Below the pieces are notes generated by a model. It saw only the letters and a program-made list of their open reading frames with translations. It was not told the DNA's origin and searched no databases. 64,000 bases of DNA from Rhodobacteraceae bacterium KLH11 (lineage in GTDB: Bacteria > Pseudomonadota > Alphaproteobacteria > Rhodobacterales > Rhodobacteraceae). The position numbers were made by a program, and so were the translations under genes. The number at the start of each line of letters is the position of its first letter. Position 1 is the stretch's first letter. Positions 44,705-53,175 of the stretch are shown here, piece after piece. The DNA is taken from assembly GCA_000158135.1 (NCBI GenBank), contig DS999532.1:634618-698617 (forward strand). The letters run 5' to 3'.

Positions 44705-45637
44705 ATGACAAGGAACGTTGGAATAGACATCTCGAAAGAGACACTGGATGTACATCGGACGGACGACGGCGCTCATGCGCAATTCCAAAATGACAGCATG
44801 GGGCGCCGCGCACTCTTTCGCTGGATTGGGGACAAGGTGGCTCTCGTCGTCTTTGAAGCAACCGGCGTTTATCATCGCGGTTTGGAGGTGGATTTGGCTG
44901 ATGCATCAGTTCCATTTGCCAAAGTTAACCCCAAACAAGCGCGGCGCTTTGCACAAGCGATCGGAAAGCTTGCCAAAACGGATCGCGTCGACGCTGCCAT
45001 GCTCGCTAAAATGGGGGCTGTCCTCGATTTGTCACCGCAAACGCCAGCGACGTCAGAATTGCATGATATGCGGGAGCTACTCGCGGCAAGACGGGCTCTC
45101 ATCAAAGATCAGACCGCTGCACGCACACGACTGGCGACTGCAGCTGTCGGCTCTGTTCAGACGATTCTAAGACGCCGATTGAGACAGATAGTCAAAGACA
45201 TTGACCAGATTGATGACGCTCTGCGAAACTTGTCCAGCTTAGATGTAACATTCGCTCGGAAGGTCGCAATTCTTGCCAGTATACCGGGTATCGGCCAGCT
45301 TATAGCTATAACGCTTTTGATCGACATGCCTGAGATCGGAGGCATAGACAACAAGCAGGCCGCGAGCCTGGCTGGACTCGCCCCGGTCTCTCAAAGTTCG
45401 GGGAAATGGCAGGGAAAAGAAAGGATCCAAGGCGGTCGGGCACAACTGCGCAAAGCCCTGTATATGCCAGCCCTTGTCGCCACTCGCGTGAACCCCGATA
45501 TGGCAAGAAAGTACAATCAGCTCATCAACGCAGGCAAAGAGAAAAAGGTCGCACTGACCGCTATCATGCGGAAGTTGCTGGTCATGGCAAACGCCTTGCT
45601 ACGCGGCAATCGCATGTGGACCGAAACTCGGCCTTGA
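44705..45637 (+). CDS. IS110-group transposase/recombinase, intact
   Basis: 310 residues. DEDD site: GIDISKETLD (Asp near residue 7), VVFEATG (Glu near 49), KTDRVDAAMLA (two Asp near 95-98). The C-terminal Tnp domain has IPGIGQLIAITLLIDMPE then AASLAGLAPVSQSSGKWQGKERIQGG, with the Ser thought to act in strand exchange, and the tail KKVALTAIMRKLLVMANALLRG. It is the only full-length uninterrupted transposase in the 40-46 kb IS region. AGGTGGGAAAGAGCA precedes the ATG. Confidence 0.9.
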   Translation: MTRNVGIDISKETLDVHRTDDGAHAQFQNDSMGRRALFRWIGDKVALVVFEATGVYHRGLEVDLADASVPFAKVNPKQARRFAQAIGKLAKTDRVDAAMLAKMGAVLDLSPQTPATSELHDMRELLAARRALIKDQTAARTRLATAAVGSVQTILRRRLRQIVKDIDQIDDALRNLSSLDVTFARKVAILASIPGIGQLIAITLLIDMPEIGGIDNKQAASLAGLAPVSQSSGKWQGKERIQGGRAQLRKALYMPALVATRVNPDMARKYNQLINAGKEKKVALTAIMRKLLVMANALLRGNRMWTETRP

Positions 45638-45650
45638 CCAAGACGGATAC

Positions 45651-45874
45651 TCCTCCTTGAGAATGCGGTTCTCTCGTCGCAGCCGTTCATTCTCACGGAC
45701 AAGGTCAAGATATTTGCCGGCGACAACATCCGTGTCGTGGTGCGCCAGAATCCATTTGTTCAGAGTCGATAGGCCAACACCCAAATCAGATGCCACCTGC
45801 TTGCGTGTCGGTCCGCTGGTCAGTGCGATCCGCACCGCATCAGCGCGGAACTCGCCTGTCCGTTTCAGCCCCAT
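45651..45874 (-). pseudogene. IS3-family OrfA, 5' part (truncated by IS110 insertion)
   Basis: MGLKRTGEFRADAVRIALTS, RKQVASDLGVGLSTLNKWI and ENERLRRENRILKEE show the helix-turn-helix and leucine-zipper-like end of OrfA. The reading frame then runs into the IS110 element. The missing OrfA tail (ATQFFAGLKP) is found at 44400-44432. The start has AAGGAGATG just upstream. Confidence 0.8.
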
Positions 45875-45959
45875 AGTTCATCTCCTTTGCCGCAATAAAT
45901 GCTATTAAAGAAGCGGCATCAAAGCGTGACACGTCCAGTTTGTCTCAGATCATCCTAGT

Positions 45960-46286
45960 GGTCCACGTTTGCCTTCGGGCTCGTTTCCAAAGCCAGCGCA
46001 TCTGATGGGCCGATCTCTGGAAGGTCTGTTTGCTTCTTGTCGATCAAGCGGTGCAACACGTTCAGGATAGCCAGGCAGACAACCGATCCGCATACGGATC
46101 CAACTTGCTCGAACGTGGCGGTGTCCTGAACTGCGGTTCTACAGCGCCTTCGCGCAGATACTTTCTGATGGTGTTGCGAGACAGCCCTGTGCGCCGTGAA
46201 ATCTCGCGAATTGGCATTTTGTCACGCAATGCCCAGCGTCGTATGACACTCAAAAATCCCATGTCGATCACTCCAAATCTCTCCAA
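45960..46286 (-). pseudogene. IS21-family istA remnant with internal deletion
   Basis: The N-terminal part MGFLSVIRRWALRDKMPIRE, ISRRTGLSRNTIRKYLREG (HTH) and ADRLSAWLS is the IstA N-terminus. It is followed in another frame by ILNVLHRLIDKKQTDLP and ALETSPKANVDH, resembling the IstA C-terminus, so most of the catalytic core is deleted. The IS3 element lies immediately beyond (45947). The downstream istB is not visible. Confidence 0.65.
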
Positions 46287-46458
46287 ACAAAACGTCGGAG
46301 CAATATGTTCACATGGGTCAATTCTCAGTGAAAATTATCTGGCCTACCGGGGCATTTCTCAGCCGAAATCACCAGAACAACGGGGAATTTGACGATATTA
46401 TTCATGGTCGAAGGTACCAAACTGATCTGACTGAAACACGAAAACGGCCGAGCGCATG

Positions 46459-47271
46459 CTATTGCGTGACCTGATCCAGCGGTGTTGCCTCCCACGTGCG
46501 GGCAAAGCGCTGCGCCGCCTCCAGATCATCACGATCCAACTGGGCATTCAGGGCATCCCTCAGAACGCGCGCCTCATCCATGCCGCGCGCAGAGGCCAGG
46601 TTGGCATAGCCATGCGCTTTGATCAGATCCCGGCCCACGCCGTTTCCGGCTTGATAGGCTCTGGCCAGTTCGAACAGCCCCAACGGGTTGCCCGCTGCGC
46701 CGGTGCGCGCGAAGTTCCCGAAGGCGGTCTCATAACTCTGCGCAACACCTGCCCCATCGCGATAGGCCTGACCCAGATAGTTGATCGCGGCCACGTGGTT
46801 CTGCCGGGACGCTTGCTGCCAATAGGCCACCGCCCTGGCCGCATCCTTCTCAACACCTTGCCCATCCGCAAACAGCAGCCCGCAGTTGAATGCGCTATTG
46901 GCATCACCGGTCTCAGCCGCCGCGCAGATCAGTTCTGCGGCACGCTGATAATCCTGAAGAACCAGTTCGCCATTCAGATACATCAAGCCAAGCCGGTTCT
47001 GCGCCAGAGCACTGCCCTGATCAGCGGCCGCGCTATAGAGTTCGACAGCGCGGCGCATGTCGCGTTCAGTTCCCAGACCCATCTCAAACAGGCGCCCGAT
47101 AAAGAACGCACCATCGGCATCGCCATCGTCAAAACCGGCCTGAAACTCCTCAACAGCGCCCGAAACATCACCTGCCTCAAGAGCGGCGATGCCCGCAGGA
47201 ACATCCGCAAATGCAGCACACGCGAGGGATGCAGAAACCACCCCGCCAAAAGCGGCCCTCAAAATACACAT
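46459..47271 (-). CDS. Sel1-repeat (TPR-like) secreted protein
   Basis: 270 residues with an N-terminal signal peptide (ILRAAFGGVVSASLACAAFA). From about residue 50 there are four to five Sel1-like repeats of about 36 residues: GAFFIGRLFEMGLGTERDMRRAVELYSAAADQG, AQNRLGLMYLNGE, FNCGLLFADGQGVEKDAARAVAYWQQA and NYLGQAYRDGAGVAQ. These form alpha-helical scaffolds for protein binding in the periplasm. It lies between the IS cluster and the low-GC gene cluster and keeps the GC-rich codon use of the left part. Confidence 0.88.
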   Translation of the reverse strand: MCILRAAFGGVVSASLACAAFADVPAGIAALEAGDVSGAVEEFQAGFDDGDADGAFFIGRLFEMGLGTERDMRRAVELYSAAADQGSALAQNRLGLMYLNGELVLQDYQRAAELICAAAETGDANSAFNCGLLFADGQGVEKDAARAVAYWQQASRQNHVAAINYLGQAYRDGAGVAQSYETAFGNFARTGAAGNPLGLFELARAYQAGNGVGRDLIKAHGYANLASARGMDEARVLRDALNAQLDRDDLEAAQRFARTWEATPLDQVTQ

Positions 47272-47669
47272 TCCGTAACCTTTTGTTTACCCTATTGACT
47301 CTGGGCTAGCAAAGGCCACGGCACACGTTAAGGGGGAAAATTGGATTGATGTTCACGAAAAAGTTACGCATGTCAGGTCTATGGCTGCAATGTGGCAAGT
47401 CACGTCAAACCGGGAACCGCACGGCCCGTTTATCGCCGCAATTCCGCGCATAAAAACAAAATGTCTGAGCTTTTAAACGAAGCCGACTGAGAAGCTCACG
47501 TTGAACCAAAAAACTCACCGAATCATCCCATCCAATAAAACACCATACCCTGCCTTGGCCCCGTAAGATGAGCGATACCTGAGCTGCAACGCCTATTGCA
47601 ACTCAGGGTAGCGGCCAGTGTCGCAAACAGCTGGTCCGAAATCCCTGCGCCCAGAATCGAGCCCCCAGC
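47272..47669. other. 398-base gap without recognisable gene
   Basis: Upstream region of the Sel1 gene and downstream end of the BCCT remnant. I see no coding frame, RNA gene or repeat. It must contain the Sel1-gene promoter. Confidence 0.3.
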
Positions 47670-48075
47670 CTAACCTGTAAGTTCAAGGTGGATGGCCGTA
47701 CCGCCAACAAAGGCAAACCAGATGAAACACATCATTGCCGGGACAAGCATTGCACCCAACACAAACTCGCGCACAGTGCGCCCACGCGAAACTCTGGCAA
47801 GAAACAGACCAACAAACGGAGTCACCGCGATCCACCAGGCCCAGTAGAAGACCGTCCAGCCGCCTTGCCAGTCGACAAGCACGGCACCCGTTTCGGTTCC
47901 ATCATCTGACCAGATGGCAAAGCTGATTCCCGGCAGCGCCAACAGGTAATCCCAAATCCGACAAACATGGCCTTCAGACTGAAGAATGCTGCACCGAAAA
48001 TCAGGAAGAACACCAACAAGAAACAGCTCAGCCTCATATTGATATTGGAGAGCCTAAACTCGGTAGCACGTCCTG
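47670..48075 (-). pseudogene. BCCT-family (betaine/choline) transporter remnant
   Basis: Minus-strand frame [20 protein letters not shown] and [55 protein letters not shown] is the conserved core (TM8-9 region) of BCCT transporters. The preceding part ([20 protein letters not shown]...) is in another frame, so there is a frameshift near 47950, and both ends of the roughly 500-residue protein are gone. It marks the left boundary of the low-GC cluster. Confidence 0.75.
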
Positions 48076-48174
48076 GTTGCAATACATTCAACTTAAAATG
48101 ATCAACTTATCTTCACGCGCAGTTTATTTGAATATTCTCCGGCTATGCACACTTCTTGGGAAACCAACACATCA

Positions 48175-48210
48175 TTCAGAACGGAACAAATAAATTTGTT
48201 CCGTTCTGAA
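48175..48210. promoter_or_regulatory. 36-nt palindrome (17-bp perfect arms) upstream of the cluster
   Basis: TTCAGAACGGAACAAAT, two bases, then ATTTGTTCCGTTCTGAA. It ends 50 bases before the ATG of the first cluster gene. No T-run follows, so a terminator is less likely; the high symmetry suggests a dimeric (or pair of dimeric) regulator site, or an element end. No regulator gene is in the cluster, so a trans-acting factor encoded elsewhere would be needed. Confidence 0.6.
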
Positions 48211-48260
48211 TAGAAACGCGACCCAACGGTGCAGGAAAAAAGTCGACGAAGGAAAATATA

Positions 48261-48695
48261 ATGCATTGTTTTGCATACGAGAGACGTATCCGTCGACACG
48301 AGACTGATGCTACGCAGCTTCTTCAATCTGCAAATTACTTCCGCCTTATGGAAGAATGTGAGTGTGCTTTTCTAAGAAGCCTCGACCTAACATTCTTTAT
48401 TCCAGAAGACGATTTGATTTTCCCACGCGTGAACGTCAGTTGCAATGTTCTGCATCCCTTGAGAAGCGGCGACCTTGTGACGATTGAATTAATTATAAAG
48501 CGACTGGGTGTCAGTTCTATGACATTTTCTTATCTATTTCTCAATAGACAAGAAGTTCATGTAGCAGATGGAGAAATAAGCATAGTGTCCTGTGTTCACA
48601 ATAGTGACACAGAACAATTGAAACCTGTACCTTTAAGGCGAGAAATGAAGGAGAGACTTTCCCACTATTCAATGAAAGAAGATGTAAAATGCTAG
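48261..48695 (+). CDS. 4HBT-type hotdog thioesterase (cluster gene 1)
   Basis: 144 residues. The start region ERRIRRHETDATQLLQSANYFRLMEECECAFLRSLDL has the 4-hydroxybenzoyl-CoA thioesterase layout with the catalytic-type Asp in ETDATQ. RBS GAAGGA precedes ATG 48261. It overlaps pabC-like by seven bases. A second paralogue (54755-55180) is in the same cluster. Likely to hydrolyse an aryl- or acyl-thioester made by the ligases or carrier protein here, either as a product-release or a proof-reading step. Confidence 0.8.
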   Translation: MHCFAYERRIRRHETDATQLLQSANYFRLMEECECAFLRSLDLTFFIPEDDLIFPRVNVSCNVLHPLRSGDLVTIELIIKRLGVSSMTFSYLFLNRQEVHVADGEISIVSCVHNSDTEQLKPVPLRREMKERLSHYSMKEDVKC

Positions 48696-49549
48696 TGAAC
48701 GGAGAGCCAAATCAACATATATCCATTTTCGATAGAGGCTTGGCATATGGAGATGGTTTCTTTGAGACCATATATTGTTGCAATGAAGCTATGCAAAACT
48801 GGCTGTACCATTGGCAGAGAATGCGGGAAAGTGCGGAAAGATTAAACATTTTGTTGCCCGACGAAAGTACGTTTCTGGTAGATTTAGAGAAAATTAAATC
48901 AACTTTTTCGACGCCCAGATTCGAATGGGTAATCAAAATCGTCGTAACTCGTGGAGTTGGCGGAAGGGGTTATAGCCCAAATAAATGCGAAACACCTACA
49001 CGTATTATGTACGTCGGTGACATGCCTCCATATGAAGCACTTCGGCGCAGAGGCATGCGAGTTTCTTTACTAAAATATGAACTCCAGACAGAGCCAATGA
49101 CTGCAGGGTTGAAACACCTAAACAGATTACCTCAAGTTTTGGCCAAAACGGAACTAGATGGCACGGGCTGTGATGAAGGGATCGTCTTAAACTCCAAGGG
49201 TTTTGTTCGAGAGGGAGTTTCCAGCAACATATTCATGATCAAAAATGATAGACTTTTGACGGCGCCTTTATATGATTGCGGTGTAGCAGGTGTACTTAGG
49301 CGTAAACTTATCGACGTTTCTTCTGACATCTGCGGCCTCTCTGTAGAACAGGTAGATTTCACCTTTGGCGATATAATGAGCGCGGAGGAGGTTTTTTTCG
49401 CTAATTCGTTATTGGGAGTTTGTCCGGTCAAGGAAATAGGCAATACGCCGTTCAAGATCGGCGAAACGACACGGCGATTAATGGAAGCTTGCTTGCAGGC
49501 CGATACCTCTCAGGTCAACGAGTCTAAAATCAAAGAGATATCGGGATAA
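48689..49549 (+). CDS. pabC: Aminodeoxychorismate lyase (PabC-like, aminotransferase class IV)
   Basis: 286 residues of fold-type IV PLP enzyme: FDRGLAYGDGFFETIY near residue 14, the Schiff-base Lys142 in GLKHLNRLPQ, and REGVSSNIF near 175, the phosphate-binding part. The GDGFFET and KHLNRL motifs are those of 4-amino-4-deoxychorismate lyase rather than branched-chain or D-amino acid transaminases. With PabAB in the same cluster it makes 4-aminobenzoate plus pyruvate. It lies two bases before the NRPS-like gene. Confidence 0.87.
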   Translation: MLVNGEPNQHISIFDRGLAYGDGFFETIYCCNEAMQNWLYHWQRMRESAERLNILLPDESTFLVDLEKIKSTFSTPRFEWVIKIVVTRGVGGRGYSPNKCETPTRIMYVGDMPPYEALRRRGMRVSLLKYELQTEPMTAGLKHLNRLPQVLAKTELDGTGCDEGIVLNSKGFVREGVSSNIFMIKNDRLLTAPLYDCGVAGVLRRKLIDVSSDICGLSVEQVDFTFGDIMSAEEVFFANSLLGVCPVKEIGNTPFKIGETTRRLMEACLQADTSQVNESKIKEISG

Positions 49550-49551
49550 AA

Positions 49552-52500
49552 ATGCTAACAGATAACTTCCCTTTCAAATCTTACGCAAACACCCTAGGCG
49601 ACGGATTCAATACCGAGAGCATACGTCTTTCATCAAAGTGTATAGACAAATTGAACCATATCGCTCAATTTAAACAGGTTGAACCGGAAAGTATCATTTT
49701 TGCGTTGTTTTCCATCTATTTGTTTAAATATATGGATGACGATATTGTTTCGACTCTGTGTCTGACAGAGGCCGGAAGTCGTTTGCTGAGATTGCCCCTC
49801 AATCCGCAGCAGAGCGTTGCGCGAGTTGCGTCAATTGTCGACAAATTCCCTGCAAATACCAGCTCCTACTTTGATGATAACAGCACCTTAGCGATTAGGG
49901 TTAGAACCGGTTCCGATGGCTCAGACGACGGAATCGAAACCAAATATCCGTTCCTCCTGGATATCGATCTTGGCAGGGTAAGTTCGGAAATCCGACTGTT
50001 TCACCCGGACGGTGTACTGGCGGATGGTGCCGCAGAGCTCATCGTGCGCCAGATATTCGAATTAGTTCAGGATGTATCATCGATCATCGATACGGAAATT
50101 CAATCGCTTTCGTTGGTCACTTCGGAAATTAAAGAAAAAATTCTAAACGACTTTAAAATTCAAGAAGAAATATTTAATTACCGCTATGGAATATATGCTC
50201 GTTTTGTCGACCAAGTAAACTCTACGCCCGACACTGAAGCAATTATTTTTCTTGAAAAGCGACTTACTTATTCTCAACTAAATACTGAAGTTGATGCACT
50301 TGCCCAGATTCTGCATCATGCTGGTGCGAAAAGAGGTAATAGAGTAGCAGTATTTCTGGAAAGATCAGATCGTTCTATTATTTCCATCCTTGCGATCCTA
50401 AAATTGGGATGTACCTATATTCCGTTGGATAGTTCTTACCCAAACAAATATATTGAAAATATTCAAAGAGAAACCAAATTTGGCTTTGCCATCACTCAGA
50501 GTTCACTTCAAGAACATCTGGATGGGATCGAATGTTGCATTATTGACGTTGCACAGAGGCCCAACGAAACCCTTGATAGAATTGTTGATATTCCAATAGC
50601 TCAGGTCGAGCCGAAGGATGAATTCGCAATTCTGTACACATCTGGAACAACTGGTCAGCCGAAGGGGGCGATTTACAACCATTCTAGTCCCCTAAACAAA
50701 TTCTGTTGGATGTGGAGCTTTTTCAAGTTTGATGAGGATGATGTGTTTTTACAAAGAACAAGTGTCAGTTTCAGTCCGTCCTTGTGGGAACTTTTCGGAG
50801 CTCTTTTGATAGGGCGGAAAACAGTGATTGTTCCCGACTCGATCGTAAAAGACCCAAGGTTGCTGATCCAAACTATAGATGCAGAAAATGTAACTTTTAT
50901 GGGCGTTGTTCCTGCATTGCTGCGAATGATGTTTTCAGTAGATGAGCAACTTTTGTCGTCTTTGGGCAAGCTAAGATACATCAGTTGCTCCGGTGAACCT
51001 ATGCAAATTGACCTGTATCAAAAAATTAGACACGTGCTGTCTGATGTTCGCCTATTTAATGACTACGGTTCGACAGAGATGAACGCAGTTGGATATAGTG
51101 AAATTACAGAACAGTCCACCAAATCCAAGAACTTCCCCATCGGAAAACCCATTTCTAATGTACATTACTATATACTGGATTCAAATTTAGATTTGGTTCC
51201 GCCATTTATGACCGGAAACTTGTACGTTGGTGGGACATCTCTTCTCAATGGATACGTTGGTGGAAAGGATGTTCCATTTATCGAAGACCCAATTCGTAAA
51301 TCGGAGGTTCAATACTTCAAAAGCGGTGACAAAGCGCGTTTTCTGTCCGATGGAAAGATCGAGCTCGTCGGTCGTGACGACTTTGTCGTCAAAATTAGAG
51401 GAATGCGTGTTTCGTTATATCAAGTAGAAACAGCGATAAAATCTTGCCCCGGCGTTTCAGACGCATGCGTCGTGTCGAGAAAGAGAGAAAACGGCGAAAA
51501 TGAGATGATCGCTTATCTCTCATCCAGCGAAAGTATATTGGAAGTAAGAGCGTTTTGCCATTCGGCGTTGCCACAATATATGGTGCCAGCAAAGTTTATA
51601 TTATATGGAGAGTTACCGAAGAAGACGAACGGGAAACTGGATCGAAAGTACCTCTCTGATCTGGCGGTTGAACAGTGTCGCCAAAATGCATCCGAGATGC
51701 CAGACAAAGCTGACGTAAAGGCCGCTCTGATGGTTTTGGCTAGTAATATCTTCCTAGACGATCCAAGTAACGCTGATTGCGCGTTTTCTGACCTCGGAAT
51801 GTCTTCAATGGATGCCGTGGAATTTGTCGCAAAGATTTGTGACTTGTGGTCGTTGAAGTTGCCGGTAACAACATTGCTTCAGTTTGACTCGATCGACCCG
51901 TTAGCGCGCTATATTGAAGCAGTTTTGTCCGATGACGTGTTTGAAATTACGCCTAGAGAAGACCTCTGGAAAGAGGTTTCGAAACATGGTCGGATAAATC
52001 AGCTACCGTGCGATAAACTAACAAATGCAGTTCCAAAAAATGTACTTGTCACCGGAGCGAATGGCTTCTTGGGCAGTTGCTTGGTAAGCAAGCTACTCAA
52101 GCAAGCTGAACTCGTCGTATTTTGCTTGATAAGAGCGAAATCTCAGGAAGAAGCAGAAAATAAAATATCGCACTCCTTACGTCGTTATGGCATCGAACCG
52201 AAGCTGTTCAAGGACAGGCTCAAAGTCGTTGCAGGCAACATAACGGATGCAAACCTGGGCTTGAAAAATAGTGATTATACTGACCTTGCGAATAATGTTG
52301 ATAGCGTCTTTCATTTGGCCGCAAATACCAATCATTTTTCAAACTACAACAGCCTATATTCCATCAATGTCCTTGGGACGAGGAATATCATCGACTTCTG
52401 CCTGTTCGGAAAAGAAAAGAAGCTGGTATTTAGTTCGACCGTCAGCGTGCTACTGAAGAAAGACGGCGATCATTATTATTCTGAGGATGCCGAAACATTG

Positions 52501-53103
52501 GTTTCTCCGGATGGGCTTTACAATGGATATGGAAAAACCAAGTGGGTCTCGGAGCAGTTAGTTGATGACGCGAACAAGATTGGATTGCAGACATCCATTG
52601 TTCGCCTAGGAGAGCTCAGCTTTGACTCAGAAACCGGTTTTCATCGGGAAGATGATATCTTTCACAGCTGTTTGAAACTAATGAGCAATTTGGCTCTCTG
52701 CCCTACTTGGAGCGAAGGGCGCATAGGTGGTCTGGCCGTTGATAAGGTGGCTGCAGCATTTATCGAAATCTTAAACCGTATGAAGGGTGGAGATAACGAT
52801 CCTGCGCGTGTCATTAACATGATCTCGCCAGTGTATGTCGAAGTTCAGGAGGTCTTTCTGGATAGGAAGCAAATCCAATTCGGCGATTGGGTCGAAGCTG
52901 CGAAAACGCACATATGCGAAAATCAGGATCAGTATCCACCCGCTTTCTCTGCCTTCTTTGAAAATGGAGAGAGTGCTCTCATCACGGAGTACTTCAAAAA
53001 AGTGGAACCTGTCATGAAGTCCTTCAACACAATGATGGGAGACGGCAGCCTGAAGACTTTGGCTCTATCCAGTGGGGATTTCCGGAAATTCATCCACAAA
53101 TAG
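49552..53103 (+). CDS. NRPS-like adenylation-carrier-thioester reductase (A-T-R) protein
   Basis: 1,183 residues. Residues 1 to about 200 resemble the end of a condensation domain but have no HHxxxDG motif, so they are probably non-catalytic. The A domain has ILYTSGTTGQPKG near 360, FNDYGSTE near 502, SGDKARF near 588, GRDDFVVKIRGMRVS near 606 and KTNGKLDRK near 690. The carrier motif LGMSSMDAVEF puts phosphopantetheine on Ser752. The R domain begins VLVTGANGFLG near 832, with SST and the YxxxK pair Tyr993/Lys997. It should activate an acid, tether it and release it as an aldehyde (or alcohol). With 4-aminobenzoate made by the neighbours, that acid is the obvious candidate; inferred, not read from the A-domain code. 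Confidence 0.88.
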   Translation: MLTDNFPFKSYANTLGDGFNTESIRLSSKCIDKLNHIAQFKQVEPESIIFALFSIYLFKYMDDDIVSTLCLTEAGSRLLRLPLNPQQSVARVASIVDKFPANTSSYFDDNSTLAIRVRTGSDGSDDGIETKYPFLLDIDLGRVSSEIRLFHPDGVLADGAAELIVRQIFELVQDVSSIIDTEIQSLSLVTSEIKEKILNDFKIQEEIFNYRYGIYARFVDQVNSTPDTEAIIFLEKRLTYSQLNTEVDALAQILHHAGAKRGNRVAVFLERSDRSIISILAILKLGCTYIPLDSSYPNKYIENIQRETKFGFAITQSSLQEHLDGIECCIIDVAQRPNETLDRIVDIPIAQVEPKDEFAILYTSGTTGQPKGAIYNHSSPLNKFCWMWSFFKFDEDDVFLQRTSVSFSPSLWELFGALLIGRKTVIVPDSIVKDPRLLIQTIDAENVTFMGVVPALLRMMFSVDEQLLSSLGKLRYISCSGEPMQIDLYQKIRHVLSDVRLFNDYGSTEMNAVGYSEITEQSTKSKNFPIGKPISNVHYYILDSNLDLVPPFMTGNLYVGGTSLLNGYVGGKDVPFIEDPIRKSEVQYFKSGDKARFLSDGKIELVGRDDFVVKIRGMRVSLYQVETAIKSCPGVSDACVVSRKRENGENEMIAYLSSSESILEVRAFCHSALPQYMVPAKFILYGELPKKTNGKLDRKYLSDLAVEQCRQNASEMPDKADVKAALMVLASNIFLDDPSNADCAFSDLGMSSMDAVEFVAKICDLWSLKLPVTTLLQFDSIDPLARYIEAVLSDDVFEITPREDLWKEVSKHGRINQLPCDKLTNAVPKNVLVTGANGFLGSCLVSKLLKQAELVVFCLIRAKSQEEAENKISHSLRRYGIEPKLFKDRLKVVAGNITDANLGLKNSDYTDLANNVDSVFHLAANTNHFSNYNSLYSINVLGTRNIIDFCLFGKEKKLVFSSTVSVLLKKDGDHYYSEDAETLVSPDGLYNGYGKTKWVSEQLVDDANKIGLQTSIVRLGELSFDSETGFHREDDIFHSCLKLMSNLALCPTWSEGRIGGLAVDKVAAAFIEILNRMKGGDNDPARVINMISPVYVEVQEVFLDRKQIQFGDWVEAAKTHICENQDQYPPAFSAFFENGESALITEYFKKVEPVMKSFNTMMGDGSLKTLALSSGDFRKFIHK

Positions 53104-53175
53104 TCGAAGTTAAATAACCCCTTCTATACACCACAAACGCCTCGCTCGTGGCGACAAAACGGAAACCCTATCACC

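Larger units (their letters stand above)
44433..45650 (+). mobile_element. IS110-group insertion sequence inside IS3 OrfA
   Basis: About 1.2 kb inserted in the IS3 OrfA coding region: on the right, OrfA reads RRENRILKEE and breaks at about 45650; on the left, OrfA resumes with KATQFFAGLKP near 44432. The element holds an intact 310-residue transposase and a 270-base structured leader. Ends were placed from the OrfA break, so they are good to a few bases. IS110 elements lack terminal repeats and use a guide RNA to choose targets, which often lie in other ISs. Confidence 0.75.
42023..45947 (-). mobile_element. IS3-family element, interrupted by IS256 and IS110 elements
   Basis: Outer inverted repeats are AAACTGGACGTGTC at 42029-42042 and its match, GACACGTCCAGTTT at 45928-45941, allowing ends near 42023 and 45947 (TGTCTCA on the right). 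Minus-strand genes: OrfA (45874 down), split by an IS110 element, and OrfB (about 44379 to 43504). Between OrfB and the left end lies an IS256-family element. Taking out the two inserts leaves roughly 1.3 kb, the normal size for IS3. No clear target duplication was identified outside the ends. Confidence 0.75.

Noticed and set aside
48175..48210. Rho-independent terminator
   Set aside because: The 17-bp stem is strong but neither strand has a following T-run, and the position just before a gene start favours a regulatory site.
48102..48326. Minus-strand 74-codon frame across the palindrome
   Set aside because: It runs through the inverted repeat and the start of the first cluster gene; low-complexity and unrecognised.
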